Below are positions 22,401-37,400 of a stretch of 64,000 nt of DNA, piece by piece; position 1 is the first letter of the stretch, and each line of letters starts with the position of its first letter. The notes beneath the pieces were generated by a model. That model saw only the letters and a list, made by a program, of their open reading frames with translations, ran no database searches and was not told the DNA's origin. The position numbers were made by a program, and so were the translations under genes. Source of the DNA: Gyrodactylus bullatarudis (Eukaryota > Platyhelminthes > Monogenea > Gyrodactylidea > Gyrodactylidae); contig SSNU01000109.1 of the NCBI GenBank assembly GCA_012064415.1, positions 106,578 to 170,577 of the forward strand, given 5' to 3'.

Positions 22401-24749
22401 TTAAGACATACATATATGCAATGTTGTTTCTAATTTGTCGCATTTTTAAAAAAAATTATTAAACATACTACTTGTAAATTATTCTGATAAATACAGCCAA
22501 TGAAATTCTTTCATGAATTCATACCTAGAATAAGCGTTGAAAAAACTATATCTCTTCATTCTTGAATAAACTTCAAATGGATCTCAAGCATTTGGAACAG
22601 TTATCTTGACAAACCACAATACTTTCAGTAATGGACTTTTCATGATAAATTTTCCCAGCCGAAATATGAAATCACTCTGCTACCAGAGCAGTTCAAAGGT
22701 GAGTATTGTAGACTTTTTTTGTAAAAGATATTCCTGATCTAACAATTTTTCGATTCAATTCTCGTCAAAAGTCTCTTAAAAAATTGTTATATAAAAAAGT
22801 TTAGTCATTTTTAAATATCATAGTCCAATGACAGTTCTTTGCGCCATCGATACAGGTCTGAAAAAACTCAACCAAAGTTTTTCAATTTTGTAAAATTTTC
22901 GAAAAAAAGGATTCTATTCTCAAACATGTCTCAAAAACTACGAGTCGTACCTGGCAATGGGTAAATTTTAATGCAAAATATTTTACTTGGGATAAGCGTG
23001 CTTTGGCTAAAAAAGGGGCAAATCTTTAGAACTTTGAAAATTTTGAATAGCTCGAAAAATGTTTGTTAGAGATTTATCACTCGCAGACCTAGCTTAAACT
23101 ATCCTCCGAAGTTCATCAAATCTTTTGCATGACTGTGTTATTAATCGGTCTCTTCCAGACGTTTTGATCCTGGAGAAGAATTTCATAATCAAGCAGTTGA
23201 GTTTTGAATCTGGTATTTTAATTATTCTACAGATAAGGTTATTTTTTCGAATCCCTATCTATAGGCAATACTTTAGATATTTTTGAGGTTGCTCATATCG
23301 TCTGAAGCAGATATTTGACTGTTTCAGTACCGAAACGCCTTGAGGAGACTTTGGAAAAAGGTTATATTCCAATTAAATCCTTTTTCATTGATCATTTTTG
23401 AGGGTTCTGATTTAGAAACCTTCTCCGGGGTTAGCAGGAAAATATCACGATTGAATATGCCCATCACGATGTTGCAAACAAATTATCAGAATATCTACGA
23501 AGAAATAAGGGGAGTAGAAAATTCTAAGACAGGATTATAGCCTTGAGGAAAATTAATACTAAGAGATAAAATTTATCATATCATATCTGAGAATCTAATA
23601 CAAATAAATAAATAAATAAATAGAGAATATTAATTATCATCACTCATTGCTTTAGAAGAGAAAATTTGTATTTCTTGAGTTTAGCTTTTCTCTGTTTGAG
23701 AGAGAAGAAAGATTAAACGCAAAATCATACTACTTGTGATCAAATGCTTCAAATAAAATGAATGTGGTAATAGGCTGGTATCAGTGGTGTGTTGGAATTC
23801 ATTTCAAAGTGAAAAAATCCCTCCAGGAATAAAATCATAATCCAATTTCAAGTGTCACAATGACTCATTCCTTCGTTTTAATCAGAGTCTGAAAGGCTAT
23901 TTACCAAACTTCTGATGATTGGATTGGGGAAGGAGTAGAAAAAACATGATGATGACTTTATTAATTAATAATGCATGTAGAGATTTGAGTTGAATTCTTT
24001 AAGCCAATTCAACACAGAAGAATTGAGAAAACAGAAATTGATTCAACTTATAAGTGAATAGAAAACTACACGAAATGTTGAAATGGTCGCCTTCAGAGAG
24101 AGATGGTAAAGGAAGAAAATTGAGTCTCATGCATAAGATGACGTGATTCCTAATGCGCAGATGTGATAAATTAGTTTCTCTTATAATTTCTTGCCTTCCC
24201 TTTCATCATCCAAAGAATAAAATAAGATAAAATTATGAACAATTTCACTTCAGGAGCTGATGACACAATGGAAAAAATAACTACTATCAAGAATCAACTT
24301 GGTTTTTGAGTAGAAAATTAACTTGGAAGACGAAAAGGATCGTCTCTCTCATCTTCTATCCTGACCAATTGCAATTGGAAATTGAAAATAATTGACATTT
24401 GGGAGTATTCATTTGGGTGCCATAAAAACAAGGGAAAGTTTGCACAAGTGATAAAATCTTTGAATTTATTGATTGGAAATTGTATCGCTCAAATTGACAC
24501 AGGAGAAAAGATGAATAAATCCTTTTCAATTTAACATGGTTTCTCAATTAAGACTACTCAAGCTCAAATGGGAAAACAACTAATGAATCATCTTTTTCTC
24601 TCATCTTAAGACTTTACTATCTTCGTTAGAAGGTTGAATGAATTAGCTTTCTTACTTTCAATGGCATTTCCCGAGGCTTTGTTTCAAAAATTGTTAAAAA
24701 TTGCTCTAAGTAAACGTATTAGACAAGGCAACCGATTATCAACATAGAA

Positions 24750-25065
24750 ATTTTTGATAAACCTTATTCAGGAATCTTGGATCATCAAAATTTTATTGAT
24801 TTTCACACAGTAAAAACCTCGAGAAATCTAAATTTCAGTTTTACAAGATGAAGGGGTCGATTCTCAAAATCTGATTTAGCAAGTTGTATTTTTTGACTAA
24901 TTTTGATCCCTATCTCACTTTGAAATCAACAAAAATTTTTAACTCAAAGTTCAAAACTGTGTCAATATGACGAGGTTTGCCATAATTTCATAAAATGAAC
25001 TTCATGATCTAAATTCCAAAAAATCTTGATCAAACTCGATTTCTTTATGTTAATTACCTTATTGT
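24750..25065. repeat. Copy of the GTAAAGCTAATT foldback family
   Basis: It shares CACTTTGAAATCAACAAAAA and TCAAAGTTC with the reference copy at 51005-51759 in the same order, and ends near TATGTTAATTACC, a decayed form of the family terminus. Only one arm is recognisable. Confidence 0.5.
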
Positions 25066-26934
25066 ATACAAAATAACTTGTAAAAAACCATTTTATTCAA
25101 AATTAAATATTGAAGGATATCTCAGAGCATGAATTGGTTAAAAATTAACCAACGTAGCCTTTCAAACTGTGCAATAAAATTCCCATTCTTAGAGTGTATT
25201 AATTTCCAGATAGCCAAATTTTCATTTCGAGAATGAATGAACAAGATATGGACACAAAAAGATAAATTACGCTAGGATTTTATTCATTTATTGAAAAAAT
25301 AATACATGAATAATTCAACTCAACTGTACTAATGGCGATGATCTTATAAATGTACACCAGAAGAGTAGTTTTCAAGGCCATATATCCTATTCTGAATAAA
25401 GAATAAACAAAGAACATATCATAAGAAGTGGATATCTATTTTAATAGTACACACTGGGGCAATTTATATCAAAAATGAATTCCAATGAGATCTATTCTTA
25501 ATTTAATTATTCTAATGGTTTTTTATTTTATTAGGTTAATAGATGAAACGGTGATTAGAGCTCCTCGTCAAATTAGGCTTTGAATGGTTTTGTTTAGACT
25601 TGGTATTTGAATGAGTTGCATTTCCTTTTATAAGACAATCCAAATAAATGGTATTGTAACCACCTTTTACAAAAATTTATGATGAGAATCAATAATTGGA
25701 TTATTGTGATTTTACAGGCAATATATGAGACAAAAAATTGCCCCAAGTAATTTAAAGAAATAACTGCACAATAAGATCTTCTAAAGTAGTAGTAATAACC
25801 AAAAATACGTCCTTTTATCATTTATTATTTCAGGTTCTATTTTTTGACTAGCTGATCTCGTAGAACCTTAAACTGAGGAAACCCTTGAACCTGCAAAAGA
25901 CTATTTTTTCGAGTAAAATTGGTCGAGTTTTGCAATATTATCGTTCATTTGATTCTAATGCTATCGTTTTTTTCAAGTTAGAATTTGAACTGATCCCCTT
26001 AATGGAGGGATTGACGCTGTCAAATATTTTCCCATTGCCTAGATTATCTAAATGAAGCTATATAGTCTTCGGTTTAATCATCTTGGTACAATAATAAACA
26101 ATGTACTATTAAACTTTTATCTAATACAATAATGATAATGATTGCATAATATTTAAGAGTAATAAAAACCATGGAATAATTATGTAAGAACTAATACAAT
26201 ACTCTAAATGATCCAAGTCTCATGATACATACAGAATACGCACTGTTTGTGTATTATTCTCTAACAGCATCAGATAGCTATTTTTGGATTAGTCTCTTGG
26301 GGAGGAATGTTGATTCTTGTCAGAATAAAAAAAAATTTCCTGGTCAAATACATCCAAGCAAGTCGAGATAGATTCTCTCTTTTGATAGGAAATATTTATT
26401 TTTCTTAATTTTCGATGGTATCTCGTCAAACTCTACACCAACTAACGTATGATTTATTCATAATTCCAGAGAATTTAGTAGAGCTGAGCAGTTTTTTTTC
26501 CAAAATTGTCCTCACATCAGAATAAAATTAGATAAAACTAAATAGGTTCCACTAATTGATTTTAATAGGTTCTGGAGAGGCTCGCTTGTGTATCATCTTG
26601 TAAATACTTTTCATACTCCCAGATCGAAATTAAAGTGATTGTCAAATCATAAATTCATCTGCGGTAGCTAACAGACTAAGAGTTTTAGTCGCAAATCATG
26701 TCGCAGAAAAGTCAATAAACTCTCTAATTAAAATCTCGTTATGAGATTGAAATTTGCCCCTGAATTTAAATACAATAAACACCAGGTTGCTTTAGACACT
26801 AGTCTAGTTTAATTGGCCTCATAGAATTTTTGGTTATTTTATTTTTACATGGTTTACAATGTAAACTTTACATCCAAGTTTGAAGAAAAATGTGGATATT
26901 CTAGAATTTTGAGTTCGCACCAAATTCCTATTTT

Positions 26935-27360
26935 GGGCTCAAAATTTAAATTGATATAAAGGTGAGAGTGTGGTAAAATTCAAACAAGGAACCCAAATTT
27001 GTTAAGTGGAATCAAAGGAATCAACCTCAGGAACGAGAAGGAATCGGATTTCTATTTCTTGATCATTTTAACTGCTTGAATATCAGTGAATATTCGAGAT
27101 TCTTCAAAAACTTCGGGTCTTGCAAAACTTTCTCTAATGGTTAGATTTTTTTTCTTTGTATAATTTTGATCCTAAAAAACTTCATTTATCACCCTATACT
27201 TTTTTGAAAATGGGCATTAGGCACTAACTCAAAACGTGTCCACAATTTTCATAAAAATGTATTATTTTCTATAACTTGAAATCACATTGTATCTAATATA
27301 TTTGAAATTTTGAAAAATAATGAATGATTCTCGACTTCATATTAACTAGTTTTATGATAC
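26935..27360. repeat. Degenerate copy of the GTAAAGCTAATT foldback family
   Basis: It shares the central part of the family (GATCATTTTAACTGCTTGAA, TTTTGATCCTAAAAAACTTC) and ends in CGACTTCATATTAACTAG, the family terminus. It is old and has many substitutions. Confidence 0.45.
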
Positions 27361-29151
27361 TTGTAACAGACTTTTCATTTCATTGCACACGAGTATGAAT
27401 TAAGTTTTATTTCAAAATCATATTACCAACTGATTGTGATCATTATTTGTATGAGAACATATATATATATCTTGAATAAATATCAGGAAACTTCAAAATA
27501 AAGAATTATGTACGATATCTCAATATCTCATATCCTTAAAGAATTGACAATTTCCAAACTTCTCATCGATTAGTGTAGTTAATTATTATTTTTTTATTGC
27601 TCGAATTCATCAACCAAGATGTTATTCCCTCATTCTCAGTCTCATTTAGAGGTATTTTAATCAGGTTGCTTTCTAAGTAGTTCAAAAGAATATTTAGAGG
27701 ATTGATGAGAAGGATTTTTGAGAGGTTTTTATTGTAACATTGGAAAATAAAGACCCAAGCAATCATGACTTTATACCTTGAGACTCTCAAGTTGAGAGGT
27801 TATGAGAAGTTTCAAGCATCTTTATTTAGATTAGAAAACTATTACATGTTCTGTGTTCACGGATATCAATTTTAATCCACATTTCGAATTCTAATGATCC
27901 TGGACAGAAAAATTCATTTGAAATAACTTTACGTATGAGGATTCATTTACTTTTTTTTGCTCTCTTAGAAATTCTAAAAGATGGATTCTCGATTGTTTGA
28001 CAATAATCCAACTCAAATTTGACGTACTCTTCTCAAAATTTCAAATTATTTGACAAGAACTATCTTTCTCAACGTTTTATTTCGATAGAAAATTATGATC
28101 ATACTCAAAAAGTTCCGCGTTTTCACTTATTTTGGAAAGTTCACAGTAAACCTATGAGCCTGATAAGATAATTTGAAATAAATTTCAGAAACTTTCTCCC
28201 TTAGCTAGCAGAAATATAGAGATTTGGTATAAAGGGTTATATAGAGAAACAAATCCAATATATTTAAATGTGAATTAATGAAATTCGATTGAGTTAATTT
28301 AGAATATTAAGGAGACTGTTTGTTCAGGTAATATAGAGACTAAAGAAATAAGGCTGCTTAACCGAAAAGAAAGTTTAGTAAAATGTAGTAGTATGAAATG
28401 GTATGTTCTCTTTTTTTCAAGGATTAAAAAAATAATAACAGATAAGCTAATGAATGCGTAACATTGTCGAGTTGACGACACGCATTCTCTCCTCCTGCCC
28501 AAAATATAAATTAATCAGGAAGTACTTAGAATATAGATGCAATCCTTTTTTCTCCTCATTACTTACTCTCTGTAGTCCATTTCTTTACTACTACATATAG
28601 AAAGAGCAGGAGTACTGGCCTCATGCATCATTTGAAATGGAGGGAATGTTTTTTCTTTCAATTCTGATCTTTAAACTTTTTCCATCCCAGAAACTGCTTT
28701 AGAGATGTTTTTCTATTATTAGGCCACTTCAGTTATTTTTTTCTATCCAGAAATAATACGCTCGATGGACTCTTTGAATCTAGATAGTGAACTCAAAGTG
28801 ACCTTAAATAGAATCAGTCCGAATAAACTGATTCAAATCAGTTCGAGAGAAATCAGTTTAAATCACGAAAAGGAATGCTTCCATTGTGAAAACTAAAGGA
28901 ATTTAAGGAAATTTCACCAAAAACACCCGTATTCATATTATCCATGTAGGGATAATTGTGAAAGAACGTGATAACTGCTTCATAGAATTCAAGAAGGTTG
29001 ACAAGTCTGTCTTAAGCTAAGAATTGAAAAATGTCAAAACCTTGACATTTATATCAGGTGTATAATATCACTTGTGATATAGTAGACAGAATTAAATTAT
29101 TTCATCTATCATTTGAATTATTTGATCTCAAGTCTTAATATTGAAAAAAAC

Positions 29152-29640
29152 GGTAACACTTCGGGTACAGCGAAAAATTCCATTTAGGGGAGAGTTTTGT
29201 GTTAACCAATTAGAGTCAACCAAAAACCTGAGTGCTATTCTTTTCTATTGTAGTCTATTCTATTCTTTGACTATATATACAAATCCTCGAATACTATGTC
29301 CCAAACTTCACTTTTAGGTACATTTTGAATTAATTAAAACTTAGTTTATTAATCTAATCTTCCAGATTAATCTTGTTCCAGATATCATTCATGTTGATTA
29401 ACAGAAAAATGAGAATATTTGTCTAGTGATTGACACAATAATTTTAAATGATTAGGCTTGCTCAATGTTCCTCAAGTGAAGTATGGGACATAGTATCCGA
29501 CATAGTATTCAAGGATTTGTATATAGTCATAGACTACAATAGAAAAGAATAGCACTCAGGTTTTTGGTTGATTCTAATTGGCTAACACAAAAATCCCCCC
29601 TAAATGGAATTTTTCGCTGTACCCGAAGTGAAGTGTAACC
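29152..29640. mobile_element. 489-bp miniature inverted-repeat element with 7-bp duplication
   Basis: Arms of about 165 bp (29152-29317 and 29475-29640) are inverted copies. The termini read GGTAACACTTCGGGTACAGC on the left; the right-end complement is GGTTACACTTCACTTCGGGT, followed by the same ACAGCGAAAAATTCC. The element is flanked by AAAAAAC on both sides (29145-29151 and 29641-29647), a 7-bp direct repeat compatible with a target-site duplication. It has no coding capacity. The poly-A character of the flank means the duplication length could be off by one. Confidence 0.75.
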
Positions 29641-31767
29641 AAAAAACTTTTATCAATCAAAATTTGGTTGGTTACTTTCTGACCAGCTAAAAGTAAAAAT
29701 ATTCATAAAAGTGATCAAGATATATATTAATTCATAATTTTCTAAACCTTTTGCAAAAGTTTAACAAAAGTTTTCTTTCAAAGATTGGGATAACCTTTTT
29801 GATTTGAGATGTATTATGTGCCGTCTAAGGTCTAAGTTTGACTACACAAAATCTCTTCTTCCCTCTAATCTTCATTTGACTGAATAATATTCATGAATAT
29901 GTCCCCTGTTGATGAGACTTTTAAGTTAACAGCTCTAACATTGTTTATGTGAGATAAACCTTTCAACTGATTTCTGTTCCTAGTTCCCTTTTGTAAAAAG
30001 CTGATATTAAATGTGGTCAAATGTGATGTGCATTGAGTTGGTCTACTGCTTTCACTTGCTTGGAAATTTATAAAAACCTTATACATTCTTTATTATTTTT
30101 TGTATCTCATGATTTAATTTGAATATAATGTTTTCATTTCAAAAATACTACATCAGCAAACCTTAATATTAATTAGAATTCAGATTGTATTTTTCTTTGG
30201 TATACTATACATTTTTTATTATACTAGTTAGTTGCCTTTAGCTTATTTTGAACTTACTGTAAGAATATTAGGAAAAATTTCGTATTTCTTGATCTTCTCT
30301 GTATGAAATTTAAAACCAAAAGAAAAAAACCACTATATTTGCTTTAATCTAATCGAACCCATTGGCTCATTTCTTCATATTGAATTTTCATACTTTCGTC
30401 ATCAGGACATAAGGCTTTTACTGCTACTTTTGAGTTCGCTACAAATATAAATATATTCTTTTCATTAAATTTGATTCATTTAGTTTCTAAGAGATTTGCA
30501 ATTATTTAAATTTTATTCTATTTCTTTTACTATTTCCCTTTAAATATGAGAATAATAATTTTAACTTACTCGAGTTTCAGTTGAAATAAATCTCGTTATA
30601 AAATATCCAGTTCAAACATATATCATATCTGATTACAGGATACTGGACCATCATGCCTATCGAAATGATACGTGAGTGGTAAAAAGAATAACCAAAGAAA
30701 GATTCATTGATATCTTCATCTAATTTTCATGTATGATGGTTTGATCTCATTGTAAACATGGAATAGAATTACAGCATTGCTCAGGATACATTCTCTTTTT
30801 TAAAAAAAGAAATAAATATGTATTTTAATCATAAATTCATAAAGTGAAATCTGAGATAAAATCAAATCTAAATTAATGCATTCTGATCGAAGAATAAAAT
30901 TTTTTTCAGCAATTTCAAAGTTAATTCTAGTTCTTTCTATTCTACTGTATCCTTCCATATTTTCTCTGCATAAATAATATTCATTCGAATGGTTGTCTTC
31001 TAGTTGTGTCCTCTAAGAGGACCACTCTCTTGCTATCAGTGATGAGCGTGGGATGTGTATCTCACTTGCCACTTGTTAAATATAATTTTTTTTCATATTA
31101 TTCATACATATTAGAATGTAATGTGTCAAGTGAGGGAAAGGCAGAGTATTCAGTTTGTCATGAATAATAAAGAAAACTAAATATGGATCCATCACCAAAA
31201 AATGATCCTGGTCAAATATTTACACAGTTTCCCTAAAGAGGGAAATATCTCTTCTACCTTTCTCTTCAAAAAGTTAGTTACGTTGTTCTTCTTCAACAGT
31301 ACTACAAAAGTACTGGTTAAGGTATAAATTATCTGTTGGTTTTAAAATGGCATTTAAAAAATTTCATCCAAATTAAACAGTATTAGCAACGATGTTCCTT
31401 TGTTTAGGTAGAATAAAGGCATCTACGAGAATATGGTGTGAGAATATTATCTTGGTCTTTACAAGGATATTAAAAAACTGACAAAAAAGGCAAACATCAA
31501 CTGTGTTTATAGTTAAATTTTCATGAATTTTTATTATAAATTTAAAATAATAATTGATACTTAGTAAGTAGTATCCTTTAGTAGTTAGAACGAACGTGAA
31601 ATATGCTAAACAGAGTCATGTTGAGGTTTTTTAGGGCAGCTTCTGTATTTATTAAAGTGAGTTACTCAACTCAGTATGAGAGAGTAGTTTTATTCATCAA
31701 ATTATCATATTGATCTCGAAGGTACTCATTTGAAATGCATAAATAAAAACAGCGAAAACATAGGTTA

Positions 31768-31957
31768 TACACCCCTTCACATATACAGGATTCAAAAACT
31801 GAATTTGGTCGGTCTAAATGAAAAAATCTTTACCCTTAAAAATGCGAGTTAAACGGAAAACTAAATGCACCAATAGTTTAAATATGTTCCTCGCCATATA
31901 TTAATAGCACTCTAATTTCTTCAGACTGCGGTGGTCATAGAGTTTTGGTTTCGACTG
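31768..31957. repeat. Second copy of the dispersed repeat at 3870-4203
   Basis: Shares GAGTTAAACGGAAAACTAAA (one difference from the first copy), GCACCAATA and GCACTCTAATTTCTTCAGAC with 4067-4203, in the same orientation. Confidence 0.6.
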
Positions 31958-33369
31958 TATAAATCATGAAGAAGCTAAAAGATAATATTTCTATGCCAAA
32001 GCGAAAACTGTTCTGGAGCTAGAAAATTATTCAGAGGGTATATTGGGCTTATCGTCATAAAATTTTGCCAAACTGAGTTTTTAAAAATACAAAATAATTT
32101 TTCAGTAGACACAATAATATAGAATCGTATTCTGTCGATATTTTTGAGAAAAAATGCAGCCGAAATTTTCAAAAGAATGATTTCTTTGGTTGTCTATAGT
32201 TTAAATTGCGCAAGGGTATTAAATTAACTGGCTTCAAATTAAATTTCTTTGTAGTAAAGAGTAAAAAGACATAATCTAGGAACAAAAATCTATTATTCAT
32301 GTTTAGTGGCATGAGATACCTTCAAATACCAATCTTGTATTGTTTTCCCATACAATACAGTAATGTATAGCAGTAAACCATGTTCAGTTGCATATTTTAG
32401 AAAATCATGAATCCCTTCAAAATCTTGAGAAATTTATGAAATTTCCTTTTGCCTTTTAATAGAGAAAACTTTATTCTATTCATTGCAAATTAAATTTTCA
32501 CTAAAAAATTATTCAATAAAAAATTCGGACCTGGACTCAGAACCTTTTTACATGACTTTGGACCATAAAATGTGGGATATCTTTCGAGTCTGTGGATGGT
32601 TTTGTTTGAAAGTAGCTTAAATTGAAGATCAATAAATTTCTGATTAGAAAAATGCACATTTGATGTCACAAGTTGAAGAATAGCCAAATTATTCTATTGA
32701 GCAGAGTCCTAATGATTCCATTTAGAGTCCAACAAGGTTATTTTTGATCAGAAAAAACATGAACCAAGAAGAGTTTGAATCTCCTTTTTCATGATTCAGA
32801 TCACATTACTGTATAAAGATGTTGAAGAAAGAATTTTTTTAGTAGTTTAAAATGCCTCTCAACAATAGTTTTGGAAAATAGAATTCAATACGATAATTTC
32901 ATTAAATTTAATATTCTGATCGAAAATAAATTTAGTCTTCAAATCAAGCACATTTGATGCGGAATTAAATATACTTCTGAATGAGCGGCTGCATGAAAAT
33001 ATGATGTTGAAGGGAAAATATTTCTCTTTATTTCTTGAATTTAAGTACTCAAGATGCTGTATCTGTTTGAAATTTTTTGAATACCTGGAAAGAGCATACA
33101 TTTTCATAGACCGTATACTCTATTTCCAGTCTTAAAAAAAATATAAAAAAGTATCCCCCACCCCATGATATTTTTCGACACAAATTGGACACAACATATA
33201 TTCACTCAAATCCTATATTATGTTGTTTATGTTGTCTTGTATAGGCATTTTAAGTCTGAACAGAAACATCTTGTTTTTCTTGAAACTCTCTTACTTATTG
33301 CTGTAATTATTTTGCAAACCATGATTCAAATTTTTATCTAAGATAGTTTTAAAATTGACTGGAACTAAG

Positions 33370-33560
33370 GTCTCTCATCGATCTTATTCAAATTAATTGA
33401 AATTTTCAGCTTTGAAAAAAAGGGAATTTGGCCTAAAATTGTAAATGACCTTATTTTTCTTGAAAATAATTTTTTTTCAGATTTTTAGTGGTCACCAAAA
33501 TCGAATTCTCGGTTATAAATTAAGATAACTTCATATTAATTAGCTTTACAGTTTAAATAA
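33370..33560. repeat. Partial copy of the GTAAAGCTAATT foldback family
   Basis: It ends in AACTTCATATTAATTAGCTT followed by TAC, the clearest form of the family terminus, and carries AATTTTCAGCTTTGAAAAA upstream, matching the arm of the reference copy. Confidence 0.5.
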
Positions 33561-34495
33561 AAGATTAACTTTCTGTCAAAAATTTTTAATTTCGATAAAT
33601 GACTCTACTCTTTTCAAAATACGAGACTGGAAACATTTGATTTTATGAAATTTTGTCTGAAAATATCAATGATCATTGATCAAAGTGTAATAACACTTGT
33701 CAGGAAGTACACTTGATAATTAAGATTAATACCAATTTTTCATAGCTCTGGTGAGAATCTCGTTTTTAACTCATCTTTTCAGATAAAGTTGGAGTGTACG
33801 AAACACTATGTGGATTTGTAAGGGTAATTCGTAAATCAATTTCCTAAATTATTAGTTTGATTTTCTTCTTCCTCGAAATCATTTATAATTACAGAGATTT
33901 TACTATGGAAATATTCTGTTCTCAATATCTCCCCCTGAGTAAGAATAATAATAGACAACGGAAGAAAGTCATTTCTTTATCCTTACTCGTACTCTAATAA
34001 GTTGTACTTAACCTCGATTTCAGTCAAAAGGTATTAAAAATAAGTTAAATTGGATATCGACTCAAGATTTGAGCAATTTTGTCTTAAGTAATATTCATCT
34101 TGTTATGATAAACAATAAAGAAGTTAGACTATATCATTTTTTTATTCTTCCTATTACTTAGGAGTTGATGTATACAGCTTAACCTTATAGATATTGGTAA
34201 AGCAATAATTATTGTTTGAAAACATTCTTTTTTGCTTCAGCATGGAAAGAAATGAAAAAATTTCAAGGTTTGATGCATATCTTCAAACACCACAAGAATT
34301 TTTATTAAAAAAAAGGTTCTAGATAAAATCCAAATCAAAGTACTGAGTGTATTGAGCGTTGATTTATAAAATCAATTTCCCTCGTTAAAGTAAAGGGTAT
34401 CACATATATCAAATATAATTTGCAGTAATTTAAGTCAGAGATCAATTTCTAAATAATTTCTGATTATTATTACAAAATTTCTTTTTCACTAGGGC

Positions 34496-37400
34496 ATGAA
34501 CCAGTTGATAATCCTGTTCATTTTCTCTGCACATACCCAAGCAACGTCCATCTACCAAAAAACACAAAATTTAGGATATGGTGAGTGTAACTACTTCAGA
34601 GTAACAATGCATTAAAAATATTAATTTAACATAAAACTGTAGTAACGAATGATTTTCTCTTTTCGTGGCCTAACCAATCAAATTCGTTTTGATCTGATGA
34701 ATAATAATTTTCCAAATATTAAACTTATTAAACTTTTTTACAAAAAATACTTAACAGAAATGGATTAGAATGGTGTTAGATATTTTGAAAAATTGTTTAT
34801 TCCTCTTATGGTTTTCCATTGTTTCCATATTCCCTGCTGAATTTCGTATTTCCTATTCAGATTGTCGGGATAAACCTGAGAATTACTGCTCCTCTCACGT
34901 TCCAAATTCAATATGCAATTATGAGAAAAATGAGTGTTTCTGCCGAAAAGGCTTTATGGCGATAAAGGAACGAAATGTTGTCGCTTGTAAAACAAGTAAG
35001 CCGAGATTATTAATCGTTATATTTACTTTTAGTACTAACTGATCTTAAATGTCGTGTTGACTCTAATTGTATCCATGTTAATGGGAGTAGCTGTCATCCA
35101 GGTACAGGATATTGTTCCTGTCCCAGTTCAACCATCTATGTACCGGAACTTCATGAGTGCAGTGAGTTATTTTGAAATTTTCATACAGAGATTAGAGTTT
35201 TCCCATGTTGGATAATCATCTGGTACTTTAATTATGCATAAAATTGTTTCGGCTCCAAAACTGAGTAAATTTCATTAGTTAGGTCTAATTTTATTCTCGT
35301 TAGGTTCTAAACTCAGGAAGAAGGTTTAGAGAAAACAAGCGTATATTACGTAGTGATAAACGTTATATTTCCTTCCTCCAAAAGCCCGTTAAGACATAAG
35401 AAATTTATTTAACACATTTGAAGTCATACTGCAAGTACATTAAGAGAAAATCTCGTCGAAAATACTATCTGGTAAATCTTATTTTAAATGCTCTTCCGTT
35501 CAAGGTATTTTTGATCTCTTTATAGAAAATCAAAATACAATTACTTGTAAGCAACAGTGTCACATTAATGATCTGAAGTGTTGATATTAATCTGAAATTT
35601 TAATGAAAAATAGGCTTATTTTAAAGAGGAAAATTTAATTTGAAAATTTTTCTTAGATGAATATTTTTTTGGATCTTGAAATATGGATTTCTAGTAAAGA
35701 CTAAGATTAAAACAATCAATGAAATGTAGGAAATTAAGAAATAAAAGTTCAAATCAAAAGTAGCACCTTTGATTAAAAAAGATTACGATAGACCTGGTTC
35801 TTCAAAAAATAAACATTGGTCGGATGCTTGACTCAACAGTCTGTCTAATACGAAAATTATTCATCGTATTTAATTGCACAAAGGTTTCTTGTGAGCTTGT
35901 CAAGTATTCACTAGAAATTGTCTCTAAATCATTTATTAAAAGTTATTGAAAATAGAAAATATTCGACAGAGAACATTTTTTTTCTGTCAGAAATTATTTT
36001 TACTCCTATAAAAAGATTAGAATAAGACTGGAATTCTGAATTTTCGTTATATCTCTCACAAAATATATTATCGCCAATAAACTAAAATTTTTTTCGAAGA
36101 TTGGCTTAAGCAATCGGAAGATAGCTAAAATAATCGGGTGCCCATGTATAGAACTGTATATAATTTGTTTTCACTCAAACAACTTATACAACTGTATTAT
36201 AATAGAGAGAGAATCTGAAATATTCTTTTTCAGATACTCGTTGTTTTTTATAAACATCATTTTGGCCGTTTTAGCATGAGGGCCATCATCTGATCAATTT
36301 TATGACGCATTGATTTCAAATACTTGGAATATGAGGGAGACATTCTTGAAGAGTACCAGAAATTTCTATCAAGCCATTGAAAGAAGAGTTGCTTCATAAT
36401 ATAATATTAGGAAATTTAAATATATTTTTATAGATTTATATTATACAAGATCATCTCTTGTACATAAGAGTTATCTTGAAAATTTTAAGGGAGATTATAA
36501 AACATCTAGTAAGCATTAATCTGGATTTCATCTCTTCATCTTTCTCTCATGTCTACTCTCTTTCTGGGAGACTTTTTATATTCTCAATCTTCAGATCAGA
36601 AATATTGAGATCTTTATCATATAGATCAGATCAAAGTGTAATGTAGATCATCTATACTTTCCTAGTTAATACAATCGAGGAATCTTTTGTCTCTTTTAAG
36701 CGAACTAGCTCAATCATTTTAATGTTCCCTGGTTAATTTTCAATCAACCCTCTCACTTCTGAAAATCCACCTTTGATCACTCCCTCAATTCGAAATCAGC
36801 AAAGATTTTCAACTCAAAGTTCAAAAAAATCGTAATTTTGCGCTACTTCGAGATTTGAAATATGCCATAATCTCCTTAAAAATCGTTTTTTTATTCGTAT
36901 CGTGAAAGCTGCTCTCATGATCTAGATTCCAAATTCGATTTTTGATGGAAAAAGAATTTTGTAAAAATCTTAAATTCCCATAATCAGATTAAGTAGCTTT
37001 AGAAATTCTTCTCTTTTTCCCTTGAGGAACCTTGACTGGGTTTTCATATTATGAATTATCACTCGAGTAAGTGTCGTGTTCCAGTGTTGGCAGAATAAAG
37101 GTTAAGTAGGTCATTTGACTTTGGTTTTGATCCTGTGATGTTCAGTTCTAATTTCAAGTCCTTTTAGTATTTGAGGAATCGACATCTATAAGTTGAATGA
37201 ACTAATTACAGGAGTTTAATTGGTTTATAATGATACAAATTGATTTTATTTCAAATTGCAAAATTTCAAAAATCACATCGAAATTATGCAAACATTTGTT
37301 TCCCATCGTTGCTAAGAAATTTAGTTTCATTTTATAATTCGATATTCATCCTTGTATGCTCAAAACACTTCACCAATCGGATTTGGCTTTGTAAACGAAA

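Larger units (their letters stand above)
21956..34495. other. Large intergenic region
   Basis: About 12.5 kb without a supportable gene. It holds a TTAA miniature element (22319-22400), foldback-family copies (about 24750-25065, 26935-27360, 33370-33560), a 489-bp miniature element (29152-29640) and a dispersed repeat (31768-31957). All reading frames are short and lack recognisable motifs. Regulatory DNA for the downstream ZP gene could lie here, but I cannot point to it. Confidence 0.6.

Noticed and set aside
23600..23625. Simple AATA repeat; also TA run at 691-704, CT run at ~39608 and GA run at ~49662
   Set aside because: Ordinary microsatellites without further structure.
24250..24300. 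CTGATGA..GAAA string resembling a hammerhead core
   Set aside because: It has a two-base-pair stem II but no complementary stem I or stem III around it, so it is a chance match.
31010..31115. GC-richer segment with a TCCTC-TAA-GAGGA hairpin and a TGATGA box, considered as snoRNA or spliced-leader RNA
   Set aside because: No D box at a suitable distance, no convincing donor plus Sm-site arrangement, and no second copy in the window.
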